Assembly: GCA_907163375.1 (NCBI GenBank)
Contig: CAJQUW010007090.1
Span: forward strand, 372,001-436,000
Reading direction: 5' to 3'
Origin: Prostheceraeus crozeri
Taxonomy: Eukaryota > Platyhelminthes > Polycladida > Euryleptidae
Length of the DNA stretch: 64,000 nucleotides
Shown here: in pieces, positions 42,902-52,412 of the stretch
Layout of the letters: every line of letters starts with the position of its first letter
Numbering within the stretch: the first letter of the stretch is position 1
The notes under the pieces: model-generated
Databases searched by the model: none
Seen by the model: the letters and a program-made list of their open reading frames with translations, nothing else
Told to the model about the DNA's origin: nothing
Made by a program: the position numbers and the translations under genes

Positions 42902-44253
42902 CTGTGCGCATAAAGTAACATCCCAAGCAAGGGGCTTGCCGCGAAACCAGGATGACAGAGTTATAACCGTCCGCTTTTATAATACGCGAAGCAGACCCAA
43001 CGACTCTTTAACGACGGCTTATTAATTAATGTGTTAATAATAAGTTGCATCGTTATTGAACCCACTTAATCGTTTTATATTCAAATTCTGTTTCGTCTTC
43101 TGGTATTCACATTGATGACGTATGAATTCTGAAGGCATCGGATAAACTATAAATAAGTACACTACCCCCACGAACTGTTGATGCTCAACTTTAACATGAG
43201 TTCACCTGCGTTCACCTCAAGTTTCAAAATATATATCCGTAGATAGACAACTGGATTGAGAATGTCAAAAAATTTGCAATTAGAGAGTAAGAATGGCTTT
43301 CAAGAAGTCTAGTCATTTAAACAATAGAAACTCCGAGACAGGAGCGTGACTGAAAGGCAAGTTTCCTTCGTGATATGAAAATTGAGACTGAAACCGGCGT
43401 TGTTAAGGAAGATGAAGACATGTAGTGCTACCTCTCTCTCTCTTCTGCATGACCGAGTTATGACAGAGAAATATTTCTTCAGCAACAGAAATCAGAAATT
43501 GTATTGATGTGGTCAAGAAATTGGAATAACATTATTGATATTATGAAATGTCTAATTCACCGAATCAAATTATGTGCTAGCGAACTTGGTAGGGCCTAAC
43601 AGAGAGACAAAACCAGCCGTTGGCGTGAAAATGCATTGCCTTAGCCTGGATGGCTGATAATCAGAGACATATTGGTGAGACAATATTACCCCTAACTTAC
43701 AAGACCTATGCATTTGTCTTATTGGCTGTAGTTCAAAGTACACTGCAAAGCCGAGTGATTCTTAATCATAATCGTGTCAAGATGATTTAAATATCAATAT
43801 GAAATCATATCATTTGAATTTGCATAGGTCGGAAGAGAAATTGACACTATTAGCGCCATTGTCCCTGAAATTTTCCAAAAGAATAACAGTCAAAATGATG
43901 ATCTAAGAATCATGCCCATTTCGAACATGATTACATTACATGTAAAACTACAGGGTGCTCCAAGGAGTCCCAAATGTAGCTTTATAACGTTTTTCGTGCT
44001 TTACTTTGTAAAGGAATCATGAATTGCCATCAAATTTTAACATCATATACGTATATTTATCATTAAAAAGAGTTAAAGGGACTCTTTTTGACACCAGAAT
44101 CACTTCTAAAGACCAAATATAACTACAGTTACAAACATTTTGAAATAGTATTCGCTTGTGTAAGATGACATTTTTTTCTCACATTGAATTTAGACAATAC
44201 TTAGGTCTACTTTAAGTTAGCTGTGCTATAATTTTATCGAATAATTATAAATA
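42902..44253. other. Mostly non-coding stretch
   Basis: Apart from the candidate micro-exon at 43701-43742 nothing is supported. There is a short CT microsatellite near 43430-43445. Confidence 0.4.
43701..43742 (-). CDS. Candidate micro-exon, host gene 3 or unrelated
   Basis: A 42-nt segment with a strong acceptor (CACTCGGCTTTGCAG) and donor (CTT|GTAAGT), open only as a phase-1 symmetric exon (YFELQPIRQMHRS). It does not fit the phase of the next candidate downstream, so support is weak. Confidence 0.3.
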
Positions 44254-45105
44254 GTTTAGCAGCCAGAAAGAGTTTCTGCAGGGAACGAGGCGAAAGAGAA
44301 TTTCATTACAGTAAAATTTATGCTTGCTACGAATCTGCGCGTCTGGCGAGTTCAATTTGGTTCCTCTAATTTCCGGACAAGATCAAAGAAAAACACATGT
44401 AATTCCAACTGGAGGCAGACTGACGTATCCACAAAAATGTGGTTTTCTATCTGGTTCTCTGATAAAGCGAATTCTCTGATAATCCAAATCCACAACTTCT
44501 GACATGGAATGACTTGGGGTCATTTCCTATCAAATGAATGTGTCATTATCATTCTGATCTGCAATGGATGCGAGAATGTGTCTAAAATGTGTAAAATGTT
44601 GTGTTAACCACTATTGGAATGGTTACAAAATCTCATTGTCTCATTGTGTCTATCTTCGTTGACAACATGAACATGAAAAGAAATAACCTGCAGACACTTC
44701 ATGTCAAAATCATGGCTTTGAATTAGTTAGCATTTTTATTGCTGCCTTACCTTGAGAAAGGGTTTAGACCCGAAACGTCGGCTGTGTATATATTTTTTAT
44801 TCGTAATTATTTGTTGGCATTAAAATTACTCGGGAGAGAAAACTGATATCTTTCGCATTATTGATTCTTTGAATTAGCATTTCTTACTCTATGAATGAAA
44901 ACAAAGAAAATCTTATTTTAACCAAAAACTTTGATAAGGGTCCTATTGGATTTTCATGTGTTCTTCTTTGATCCTTTCTAGCAAGAGAGGGACCGGATAA
45001 AACTCGGCAGACGTGCGGATTCGCAGCAGCCATAAGGTGCGCATCGCTCTGTAAAAGTCCCATCTTCGACCTCGCTCCCGCCAGAATTCATCCTGTCTAC
45101 CGCAC
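44254..45105. mobile_element. MITE family M, copy 2 (older, with nested insertion)
   Basis: Both ends match the MITE at 1734-2456: left TAGTTTAGCAGCCAG against TAGTCCGGCAACCAG, right CTACCGCACTA against ATGCCGAACTA. Further in, CGAGTT, GATCAAAGAAAAACACATGT and GACATGGAATG blocks are shared. TA flanks the ends (44252-44253 and 45106-45107). Many substitutions and indels make it older than copy 1. The right arm is interrupted by a 140-bp insert with an 11-bp duplication. No coding capacity. Confidence 0.75.
44716..44877 (+). mobile_element. Nested Penelope-type fragment with hammerhead-like core and 11-bp TSD
   Basis: The 11-mer CTTTGAATTAG occurs exactly at 44716-44726 and 44867-44877, bracketing a 140-bp insert. 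The insert contains CTTGAGAAAGGGTTTAGACCCGAAACGTCGG (44751-44781, two overlapping parts: CTTGAGA box, GGGT...ACCC stem II, CGAAACGTC). This is the arrangement of the type I hammerhead motifs known at Penelope-like element ends. The CTTGAGA box deviates from CTGATGA and a full stem I is not evident, so cleavage activity is doubtful. Confidence 0.7.
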
Positions 45106-45107
45106 TA

Positions 45108-46249
45108 TAGTTGGTGTGAAGTGAATACCAAGATTTAATTCTGGGTTTCCAAAGATAATTGTGATTTGCATAATTGTATCGCATTATTTCCAGATTCGCA
45201 TTATCACGATAAGAACAAGTTTTCGATTCGCGTGATTCGTTGATGTGTGATTCACACAGCAGGAATGTGTGTATTTACATTGACCCCAACATGAAGTAAT
45301 TTGCATAAGATCTTTCCTAACAAAATAATCTAATTTACTTATTTTCACATTTTCTCAAGTAAAAGTATATCATTTTTCATTCTCGGCCCGGACGCGTTTC
45401 TGTTCGATTATACCAGACCCGCATAATGCCCGTTGCACTTAGAAGTGTGATCACTCCTTAACCCAGAGATGGGTAATGTTCGCGGGTCAAGGGAAGCATT
45501 TTCAATAGGATTGTAATGGCAAATAAATCAAATACATCGATGCGCATCTAGTCGTACATTAATGCAAACTTAACGATTCAATAATTATCGCAACAAAATT
45601 TATGCAGAGCAACAGCTAACAGAAATCTTATTACAGATTTCATCTGTAGATAGCAGGCCAGACAGTTGCAAGACAGCTGATGAATGACAATCTCAATTCT
45701 ACGCCAGAATCCTGAGAATGAATATTACAGAGATAAGACATCTTTCAAGTGCAATTTGAAAGCAATGATTTCAAGAAGTATGTACATAGAACGTGGCCGG
45801 TTTCTGTGTTTACTAGTTGTCGTCGAACAACCTTATATAAATAAGACGATTAATTTTGAACTGCAACTAGCACTGAGCACTCTGTTATCACATTATGAAG
45901 TTTGCTGAGCTCATGTAGAGAAACATTGTTACCGTTTTACCGATTGCCGATATCTGCTTAATTAATTACAACATGCGTTTTTAGAATACAAACAATAAAA
46001 TAAGATCTAAGAAGTTTCAACTTTCTTAGATATTCATAACTTATGTGATAAAGATTTCATCAAAAGTGTGTCAAAATCAATGAGTTCATGTTGGTATCGT
46101 TCTGCATAATGGGTGATGCTATAGTTACGGGTTATTATTTTCTTAATATTCCCAAAACATATGTTTGAAAAATGTAAATGAAAAATGTGGATAAATTATA
46201 TTGTGAAAATAAATAAATGGTGCAAACAGCCCTCATAAGGACAGATGGT
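45108..46249. other. Non-coding stretch
   Basis: AT-rich, no gene or repeat recognised. Confidence 0.4.
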
Positions 46250-46510
46250 ACGTTCACAGTTATAAGACAGTCACAGCACCAACAGAGTCTCCAGATTCTT
46301 CCAGGACCACAAGCCGTGGTGATCACGTCCGCAGCAGTTCGATGATAGTTCGCACACAGAAGATAGGCTGCAACACCGTCAACGGCTCTCGCCGACAACT
46401 TCGCTTGGAGAGACCAGAATGCGTTAGCGGCCGTTGTTCATGCCGCGTTAAATACGTCTGTGAAGATTCGCTCACGGTCAGCTACCAATTGTTTGTTCAT
46501 CCATTGTCTG
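46250..46510 (-). pseudogene. Decayed retrotransposon gag-like fragment
   Basis: The minus strand encodes, across one frame change or stop, a segment like LQAKLSARAVDGVAAY followed by CANYHRTAADVITTACGPGR. The pattern of Leu-x-x-x-Leu-Ser-x-x-Ala and then a 'NY..A..ll...G' block recalls the DUF1759-type Gag of BEL/Pao and some Gypsy elements. It is short and broken. Assignment is by pattern only and could be wrong. Confidence 0.35.
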
Positions 46511-46657
46511 ATGACATGAGATGTCTACTGTCAGTCATGTACCGTAGATAGCTGACAAGCTGGACTTTTGCATGACATTGGAACTTGAAATGCATTCCGC
46601 GGAAAAGTTATTGCTCTAACAATGGAATGGAGATTGCTCTCACCAAAACAATAAAAC

Positions 46658-46978
46658 TGTCTGAATAAACCCTGTGTCATCATTAATTCAAGTTTGCGGA
46701 GCCAGGGTAACCAAAGGTCTTCGGTTGAGTAAAAACGTCATCTCATGCGTACGATGCATTTCGCTTGCCACCGGCAAGCATGGTCACGTTCTGAATTGAC
46801 AAATCATGTACAGACAAAATAAACGCTAGAAATTCCATGCATGATCAATAATCAACAAAGGTCAAAAAGATAAGTGTCCGAAGACTCTATGAAATCGATC
46901 TGTACAAAGTTACTACTCATTTTAGTCAAAAGTAAAATAAGGAAAAGTTAAAATGAAATGAAAGACAAAAATGAAAGT
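46658..46978 (-). repeat. Penelope 3' untranslated/pseudo-LTR, left end
   Basis: About 296 bp of spacer downstream of copy A, followed at the extreme left by about 25 bp that repeat the very start of the coding frame (ATGATGACACAGGGTTTATT...). The right end of the block lacks that 25-bp overhang. Confidence 0.85.
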
Positions 46979-49381
46979 CTAAAGCACTCCATTCCAAGCC
47001 GTACCGATATTGAAGTCACATTTGTTAACGCTGTTGTACTTCCTAGACCATAGTGATTCCTTGATGAGACGTCTACGATGAAACGGCTCCCGATCCAGCG
47101 TCTCGCAATGTTCCCAGTCGATTCCATGGCCGGTGTCAAGAACATGGGCGGCGACTTCTGAATGTGTAGCAACATTTCTCACGTTACGTCGATGTTCTTT
47201 CACACGTTCCTCCACCGTTCTCGAGCTCTCTCCCACATATGACCATCCGCAGCAGTCATCAGTACAGTTGAGGCGATAAACCACTCCGAACTGTTTGGGC
47301 TGTGTAGGTCTCTTCTTAACCAGCATATTCCTCAAGGTGGATACTGGTTTGTAAAAGGTCTTTATACCAAGTTTCTTCAGAGTACCTGAAATATTCTCTG
47401 CAAGTCGAGGGATGTATGGAATAATACATACATCAGCCACACTATTACCACCATCTTCGTCCTGTACATGCATATCACTGGATGTTGGAAGCTCAAATAC
47501 ACGCCTACTCTCACTTGAACTAAATCCATTCATCCGAAAAATTCTTTCCAAGTTACGGAGCTCACTGTCAAGTAATTCCGGAGAACAAATCGACCTAGCT
47601 CTGTGGCACATCGTCCGGACGAGTCCCTTGAAAACACTTGGATGATGACAAGACGAACGGTTTAGATATAAATTTGTGTGAGTTGGCTTTCTATACACTT
47701 GATAAACAAGCCCGCCTTCATTCTTCTGGATCAGGATGTCAAGGAAAGGAAGAGTCGAATCCACCTCAAGCTCCACAACAAACTGAATAGAAGGCCGCAG
47801 AGCGTTCAAAAACTCCACAAAGTCATTCAGTTCTTCCAGAGACAGAGTCCAGTGTACGATGATGTCATCCACGTAGCGATACCATAATTTAGGGAAATGG
47901 CGATTATGGTTGAGCGCTGACTCCTTAGCCACTTTCTCGAAATGATGCATATAAATGTTAGCCAAACTGCAGCTCAGACTACTTCCCATGGCTATACCGT
48001 CCGTCTGTAAATATAGATGGTCGCCAAATTGAAAGTATGAATGCTTCACACACATATACAATACACTGATGAACTCATCCACCGTCAAAGGACAAATCGC
48101 ACCAAAAGCATCGTCATTTCTTATTATGTCGGAAACCACCATCAATGATTCATCCAAAGGGACATTCGTAAATAAGGAGTTGATGTCCAAACTCAACAGT
48201 AAGCCATGATTCAAATCATCGATCGATCCCAACTTCTGTATCAAATCTGAGGAATCCTTGATATATGAAGGACCTTTAGTAGCGAAAGGACGCAAATATT
48301 CTGCCAACATCTTTGAGACCGGTGCCAAAAGCGATCCCAGTGTACTAATTATTAGACGAAGAGGATTGCCAGTCTTGTGCACCTTTGGCAGTCCGTATAA
48401 ATGTGGTATTTGGTAATGTGTCGGACACCACTTCAACATAGTTGGTCTGGATATTCGTCCGCTTTCCACTGCAGATTTTAAAAAACCATGAAGTTCTCTT
48501 CTCCATTTCTGCGAAGGATCTGTCGACAACCGCAAATAGGGACCTGTACAGATCAATTGCTGGAGTTTGTGATGATATTCTGTCTTGTTCATTATTACCA
48601 CGGCATTACCCTTGTCAGCAGGCAGGATGATTATATCATCATTACTTCTCAAGGTTTTGATTGCCAGAGATTCACCCCTCGATAGGTTCATCTTCCTGGG
48701 TGGCTTGGTCCTTCTGACGGCTGCAGATATTTCTGTTCGAGCCCAAGACTTCAAATCGTTAGGCTGCTTGTAGATCGCACTCTCCACACTCGCTATAATA
48801 TCACTGACAGGAATATGCTTAGGAGTAACGGCGAAGTTCAAGCCCTTGCTTAAAAGGCTTGTCTCAAATTCATTGAGTTCGTAATCACTTAAATTGATCA
48901 CAACATTTGATCCAGTGTCAGTCTCCACGGCTTCATCTTTTCCATAAAGATAGCGTAATCGACTTAAGCGTCTCTCCAGGTACTTAGAGTGGCCACATTC
49001 CGCTTGATTTCGACTCATAGACAGAAAATCCCGAATACGTTCATTGTCCTGCGAATCGCACACCATATGCAATAGACATGCACGGCGCGTTTTTAACTCG
49101 ATATGCAGTCGATCAAAGTTGCCTTTAAGACGTGACCTTTCCTTCTTGACCATCATATTGCCAACTTTAGATTGTAACTTTTTATCATGTCTGAACCGTC
49201 CAGGTAAAGAACACCAGAGAGACCGTGGAACCATTCCTTCAGTTGCACAACTTTGAAACAATTTCAAACGTGATTTAAGTTTTATTAATTCAATTTCCTC
49301 TTTGATAACTGTTCGGAAGATGAGAACACACCTGCTCCCGTAGGTGTCCGTCAAGTGTCTGAATAAACCCTGTGTCATCAT
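46979..49381 (-). CDS. Penelope-like copy A: reverse transcriptase + GIY-YIG endonuclease (800 aa, intact)
   Basis: This is the only copy with a completely open frame ending at the normal stop. It copies element RNA at a nicked target, using its own endonuclease. Residues 1-280: N-terminal region without known domain, containing the PADKGNAVVIMN block. RT: YGLPKVHKTGNPLR (about 340-355), motif A LLLSLDINSLFTNVP (about 397-411), motif B QTDGIAMGSSLSCSLANIYM (about 455-475) and catalytic YVDD at about 502-505. Then YRKPTHTNLYLNRSSCHHPS. The C-terminal GIY-YIG domain (about 697-790) has GVVYRLNC, SYVGESSRTVEERVKEHRR and a late Asn. It carries a unique Pro-to-Leu change in LRLIIST (the others have LRPIIST). 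Shares the HGFLKS and NDDAFG variants with copy B. Confidence 0.92.
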   Translation of the reverse strand: MMTQGLFRHLTDTYGSRCVLIFRTVIKEEIELIKLKSRLKLFQSCATEGMVPRSLWCSLPGRFRHDKKLQSKVGNMMVKKERSRLKGNFDRLHIELKTRRACLLHMVCDSQDNERIRDFLSMSRNQAECGHSKYLERRLSRLRYLYGKDEAVETDTGSNVVINLSDYELNEFETSLLSKGLNFAVTPKHIPVSDIIASVESAIYKQPNDLKSWARTEISAAVRRTKPPRKMNLSRGESLAIKTLRSNDDIIILPADKGNAVVIMNKTEYHHKLQQLICTGPYLRLSTDPSQKWRRELHGFLKSAVESGRISRPTMLKWCPTHYQIPHLYGLPKVHKTGNPLRLIISTLGSLLAPVSKMLAEYLRPFATKGPSYIKDSSDLIQKLGSIDDLNHGLLLSLDINSLFTNVPLDESLMVVSDIIRNDDAFGAICPLTVDEFISVLYMCVKHSYFQFGDHLYLQTDGIAMGSSLSCSLANIYMHHFEKVAKESALNHNRHFPKLWYRYVDDIIVHWTLSLEELNDFVEFLNALRPSIQFVVELEVDSTLPFLDILIQKNEGGLVYQVYRKPTHTNLYLNRSSCHHPSVFKGLVRTMCHRARSICSPELLDSELRNLERIFRMNGFSSSESRRVFELPTSSDMHVQDEDGGNSVADVCIIPYIPRLAENISGTLKKLGIKTFYKPVSTLRNMLVKKRPTQPKQFGVVYRLNCTDDCCGWSYVGESSRTVEERVKEHRRNVRNVATHSEVAAHVLDTGHGIDWEHCETLDREPFHRRRLIKESLWSRKYNSVNKCDFNIGTAWNGVL

Positions 49382-49676
49382 TAATTCAAGTTTGCGGAGC
49401 CAGGGTAACCAAAGGTCTTCGGTTGAGTAAAAACGTCATCTCATGCGTACGATGCATTTCGCTTGCCACCGGCAAGCATGGTCACGTTCTGAATTGACAA
49501 ATCATGTACAGACAAAATAAACGCTAGAAATTCCATGCATGATCAATAATCAACAAAGGTCAAAAAGATAAGTGTCCGAAGACTCTATGAAATCGATCTG
49601 TACAAAGTTACTACTCATTTTAGTCAAAAGTAAAATAAGGAAAAGTTAAAATGAAATGAAAGACAAAAATGAAAGT
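49382..49676 (-). repeat. Penelope inter-copy spacer (pseudo-LTR) between A and B
   Basis: A 295-bp untranslated segment nearly identical to 52116-52412, 54820-55114 and the two outer ends. It presumably contains both the promoter for the downstream copy and the 3' end signals of the upstream copy. It holds the same three-helix fold described for 55008-55064. Confidence 0.85.
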
Positions 49677-52080
49677 CTAAAGCACTCCATTCCAAGCCGT
49701 ACCGATATTGAAGTCACATTTGTTAACGCTGTTGTACTTCCTAGACCATAGTGATTCCTTGATGAGACGTCTACGATGAAACGGCTCCCGATCCAGCGTC
49801 TCGCAATGTTCCCAGTCGATTCCATGGCCGGTGTCAAGAACATGGGCGGCGACTTCTGAATGTGTAGCAACATTTCTCACGTTACGTCGATGTTCTTTCA
49901 CACGTTCCTCCACCGTTCTCGAGCTCTCTCCCACATATGACCATCCGCAGCAGTCATCAGTACAGTTGAGGCGATAAACCACTCCGAACTGTTTGGGCTG
50001 TGTAGGTCTCTTCTTAACCAGCATATTCCTCAAGGTGGATACTGGTTTGTAAAAGGTCTTTATACCAAGTTTCTTCAGAGTACCTGAAATATTCTCTGCA
50101 AGTCGAGGGATGTATGGAATAATACATACATCAGCCACACTATTACCACCATCTTCGTCCTGTACATGCATATCACTGGATGTTGGAAGCTCAAATACAC
50201 GCCTACTCTCACTTGAACTAAATCCATTCATCCGAAAAATTCTTTCCAAGTTACGGAGCTCACTGTCAAGTAATTCCGGAGAACAAATCGACCTAGCTCT
50301 GTGGCACATCGTCCGGACGAGTCCCTTGAAAACACTTGGATGATGACAAGACGAACGGTTTAGATATAAATTTGTGTGAGTTGGCTTTCTATACACTTGA
50401 TAAACAAGCCCGCCTTCATTCTTCTGGATCAGGATGTCAAGGAAAGGAAGAGTCGAATCCACCTCAAGCTCCACAACAAACTGAATAGAAGGCCGCAGAG
50501 CGTTCAAAAACTCCACAAAGTCATTCAGTTCTTCCAGAGACAGAGTCCAGTGTACGATGATGTCATCCACGTAGCGATACCATAATTTAGGGAAATGGCG
50601 ATTATGGTTGAGCGCTGACTCCTTAGCCACTTTCTCGAAATGATGCATATAAATGTTAGCCAAACTGCAGCTCAGACTACTTCCCATGGCTATACCGTCC
50701 GTCTGTAAATATAGATGGTCGCCAAATTGAAAGTATGAATGCTTCACACACATATACAATACACTGATGAACTCATCCACCGTCAAAGGACAAATCGCAC
50801 CAAAAGCATCGTCATTTCTTATTATGTCGGAAACCACCATCAATGATTCATCCAAAGGGACATTCGTAAAATAAGGAGTTGATGTCCAAACTCAACAGTA
50901 AGCCATGATTCAAATCATCGATCGATCCCAACTTCTGTATCAAATCTGAGGAATCCTTGATATATGAAGGACCTTTAGTAGCGAAAGGACGCAAATATTC
51001 TGCCAACATCTTTGAGACCGGTGCCAAAAGCGATCCCAGTGTACTAATTATTGGACGAAGAGGATTGCCAGTCTTGTGCACCTTTGGCAGTCCGTATAAA
51101 TGTGGTATTTGGTAATGTGTCGGACACCACTTCAACATAGTTGGTCTGGATATTCGTCCGCTTTCCACTGCAGATTTTAAAAAACCATGAAGTTCTCTTC
51201 TCCATTTCTGCGAAGGATCTGTCGACAACCGCAAATAGGGACCTGTACAGATCAATTGCTGGAGTTTGTGATGATATTCTGTCTTGTTCATTATTACCAC
51301 GGCATTACCCTTGTCAGCAGGCAGGATGATTATATCATCATTACTTCTCAAGGTTTTGATTGCCAGAGATTCACCCCTCGATAGGTTCATCTTCCTGGGT
51401 GGCTTGGTCCTTCTGACGGCTGCAGATATTTCTGTTCGAGCCCAAGACTTCAAATCGTTAGGCTGCTTGTAGATCGCACTCTCCACACTCGCTATAATAT
51501 CACTGACAGGAATATGCTTAGGAGTAACGGCGAAGTTCAAGCCCTTGCTTAAAAGGCTTGTCTCAAATTCATTGAGTTCGTAATCACTTAAATTGATCAC
51601 AACATTTGATCCAGTGTCAGTCTCCACGGCTTCATCTTTTCCATAAAGATAGCGTAATCGACTTAAGCGTCTCTCCAGGTACTTAGAGTGGCCACATTCC
51701 GCTTGATTTCGACTCATAGACAGAAAATCCCGAATACGTTCATTGTCCTGCGAATCGCACACCATATGCAATAGACATGCACGGCGCGTTTTTAACTCGA
51801 TATGCAGTCGATCAAAGTTGCCTTTAAGACGTGACCTTTCCTTCTTGACCATCATATTGCCAACTTTAGATTGTAACTTTTTATCATGTCTGAACCGTCC
51901 AGGTAAAGAACACCAGAGAGACCGTGGAACCATTCCTTCAGTTGCACAACTTTGAAACAATTTCAAACGTGATTTAAGTTTTATTAATTCAATTTCCTCT
52001 TTGATAACTGTTCGGAAGATGAGAACACACCTGCTCCCGTAGGTGTCCGTCAAGTGTCTGAATAAACCCTGTGTCATCAT
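49677..52080 (-). pseudogene. Penelope-like copy B: RT + GIY-YIG, one frameshift
   Basis: Nearly identical to copy A, but one extra A in the run at 50868-50871 splits the frame. The upstream part is 50848-52080 (410 codons before stop) and the downstream part is 49677-50855. The break falls just after RT motif A, so the catalytic domain is disrupted as written. Otherwise complete. It shares the diagnostic variants of copy A and has the usual Pro in LRPIIST. The indel is in a homopolymer and could be a sequencing or assembly artefact. Confidence 0.9.
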
Positions 52081-52101
52081 TAATTCAAGTGGTGAATGAA
52101 T
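52081..52101. other. Inversion junction of the Penelope block
   Basis: The leader of copy B ends at about 52090 (TTAATTCAAGT). An 11-base stretch GGTGAATGAAT follows, and then plus-strand sequence starts at about 52102 with GAATGGAGTGCTTTAG, the last 14-16 bases of the coding frame, leading into a spacer and copy C. The filler consists of GAAT repeats also found at the edge of both partners, pointing to template switching with slippage or microhomology joining. Confidence 0.75.
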
Positions 52102-52412
52102 GAATGGAGTGCTTTAGACTTTCATTTTTGTCTTTCATTTCATTTTAACTTTTCCTTATTTTACTTTTGACTAAAATGAGTAGTAACTTTGTACAGATCG
52201 ATTTCATAGAGTCTTCGGACACTTATCTTTTTGACCTTTGTTGATTATTGATCATGCATGGAATTTCTAGCGTTTATTTTGTCTGTACATGATTTGTCAA
52301 TTCAGAACGTGACCATGCTTGCCGGTGGCAAGCGAAATGCATCGTACGCATGAGATGACGTTTTTACTCAACCGAAGACCTTTGGTTACCCTGGCTCCGC
52401 AAACTTGAATTA
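52102..52412 (+). repeat. Penelope pseudo-LTR upstream of copy C
   Basis: Contains the last bases of a coding frame, its stop codon and a full 297-bp spacer. So copy C is preceded by the 3' end of a further truncated copy, as in the usual tandem Penelope form. Confidence 0.85.

Noticed and set aside
46342-46551. Cysteine-containing plus-strand frame (69 codons)
   Set aside because: The opposite strand carries a more convincing decayed gag-like segment. No plus-strand splice or start signals.
48442-48773. Plus-strand frames inside the Penelope copies, repeated in all four copies
   Set aside because: They recur only because the element is repeated. They are antisense shadows of the RT frame.
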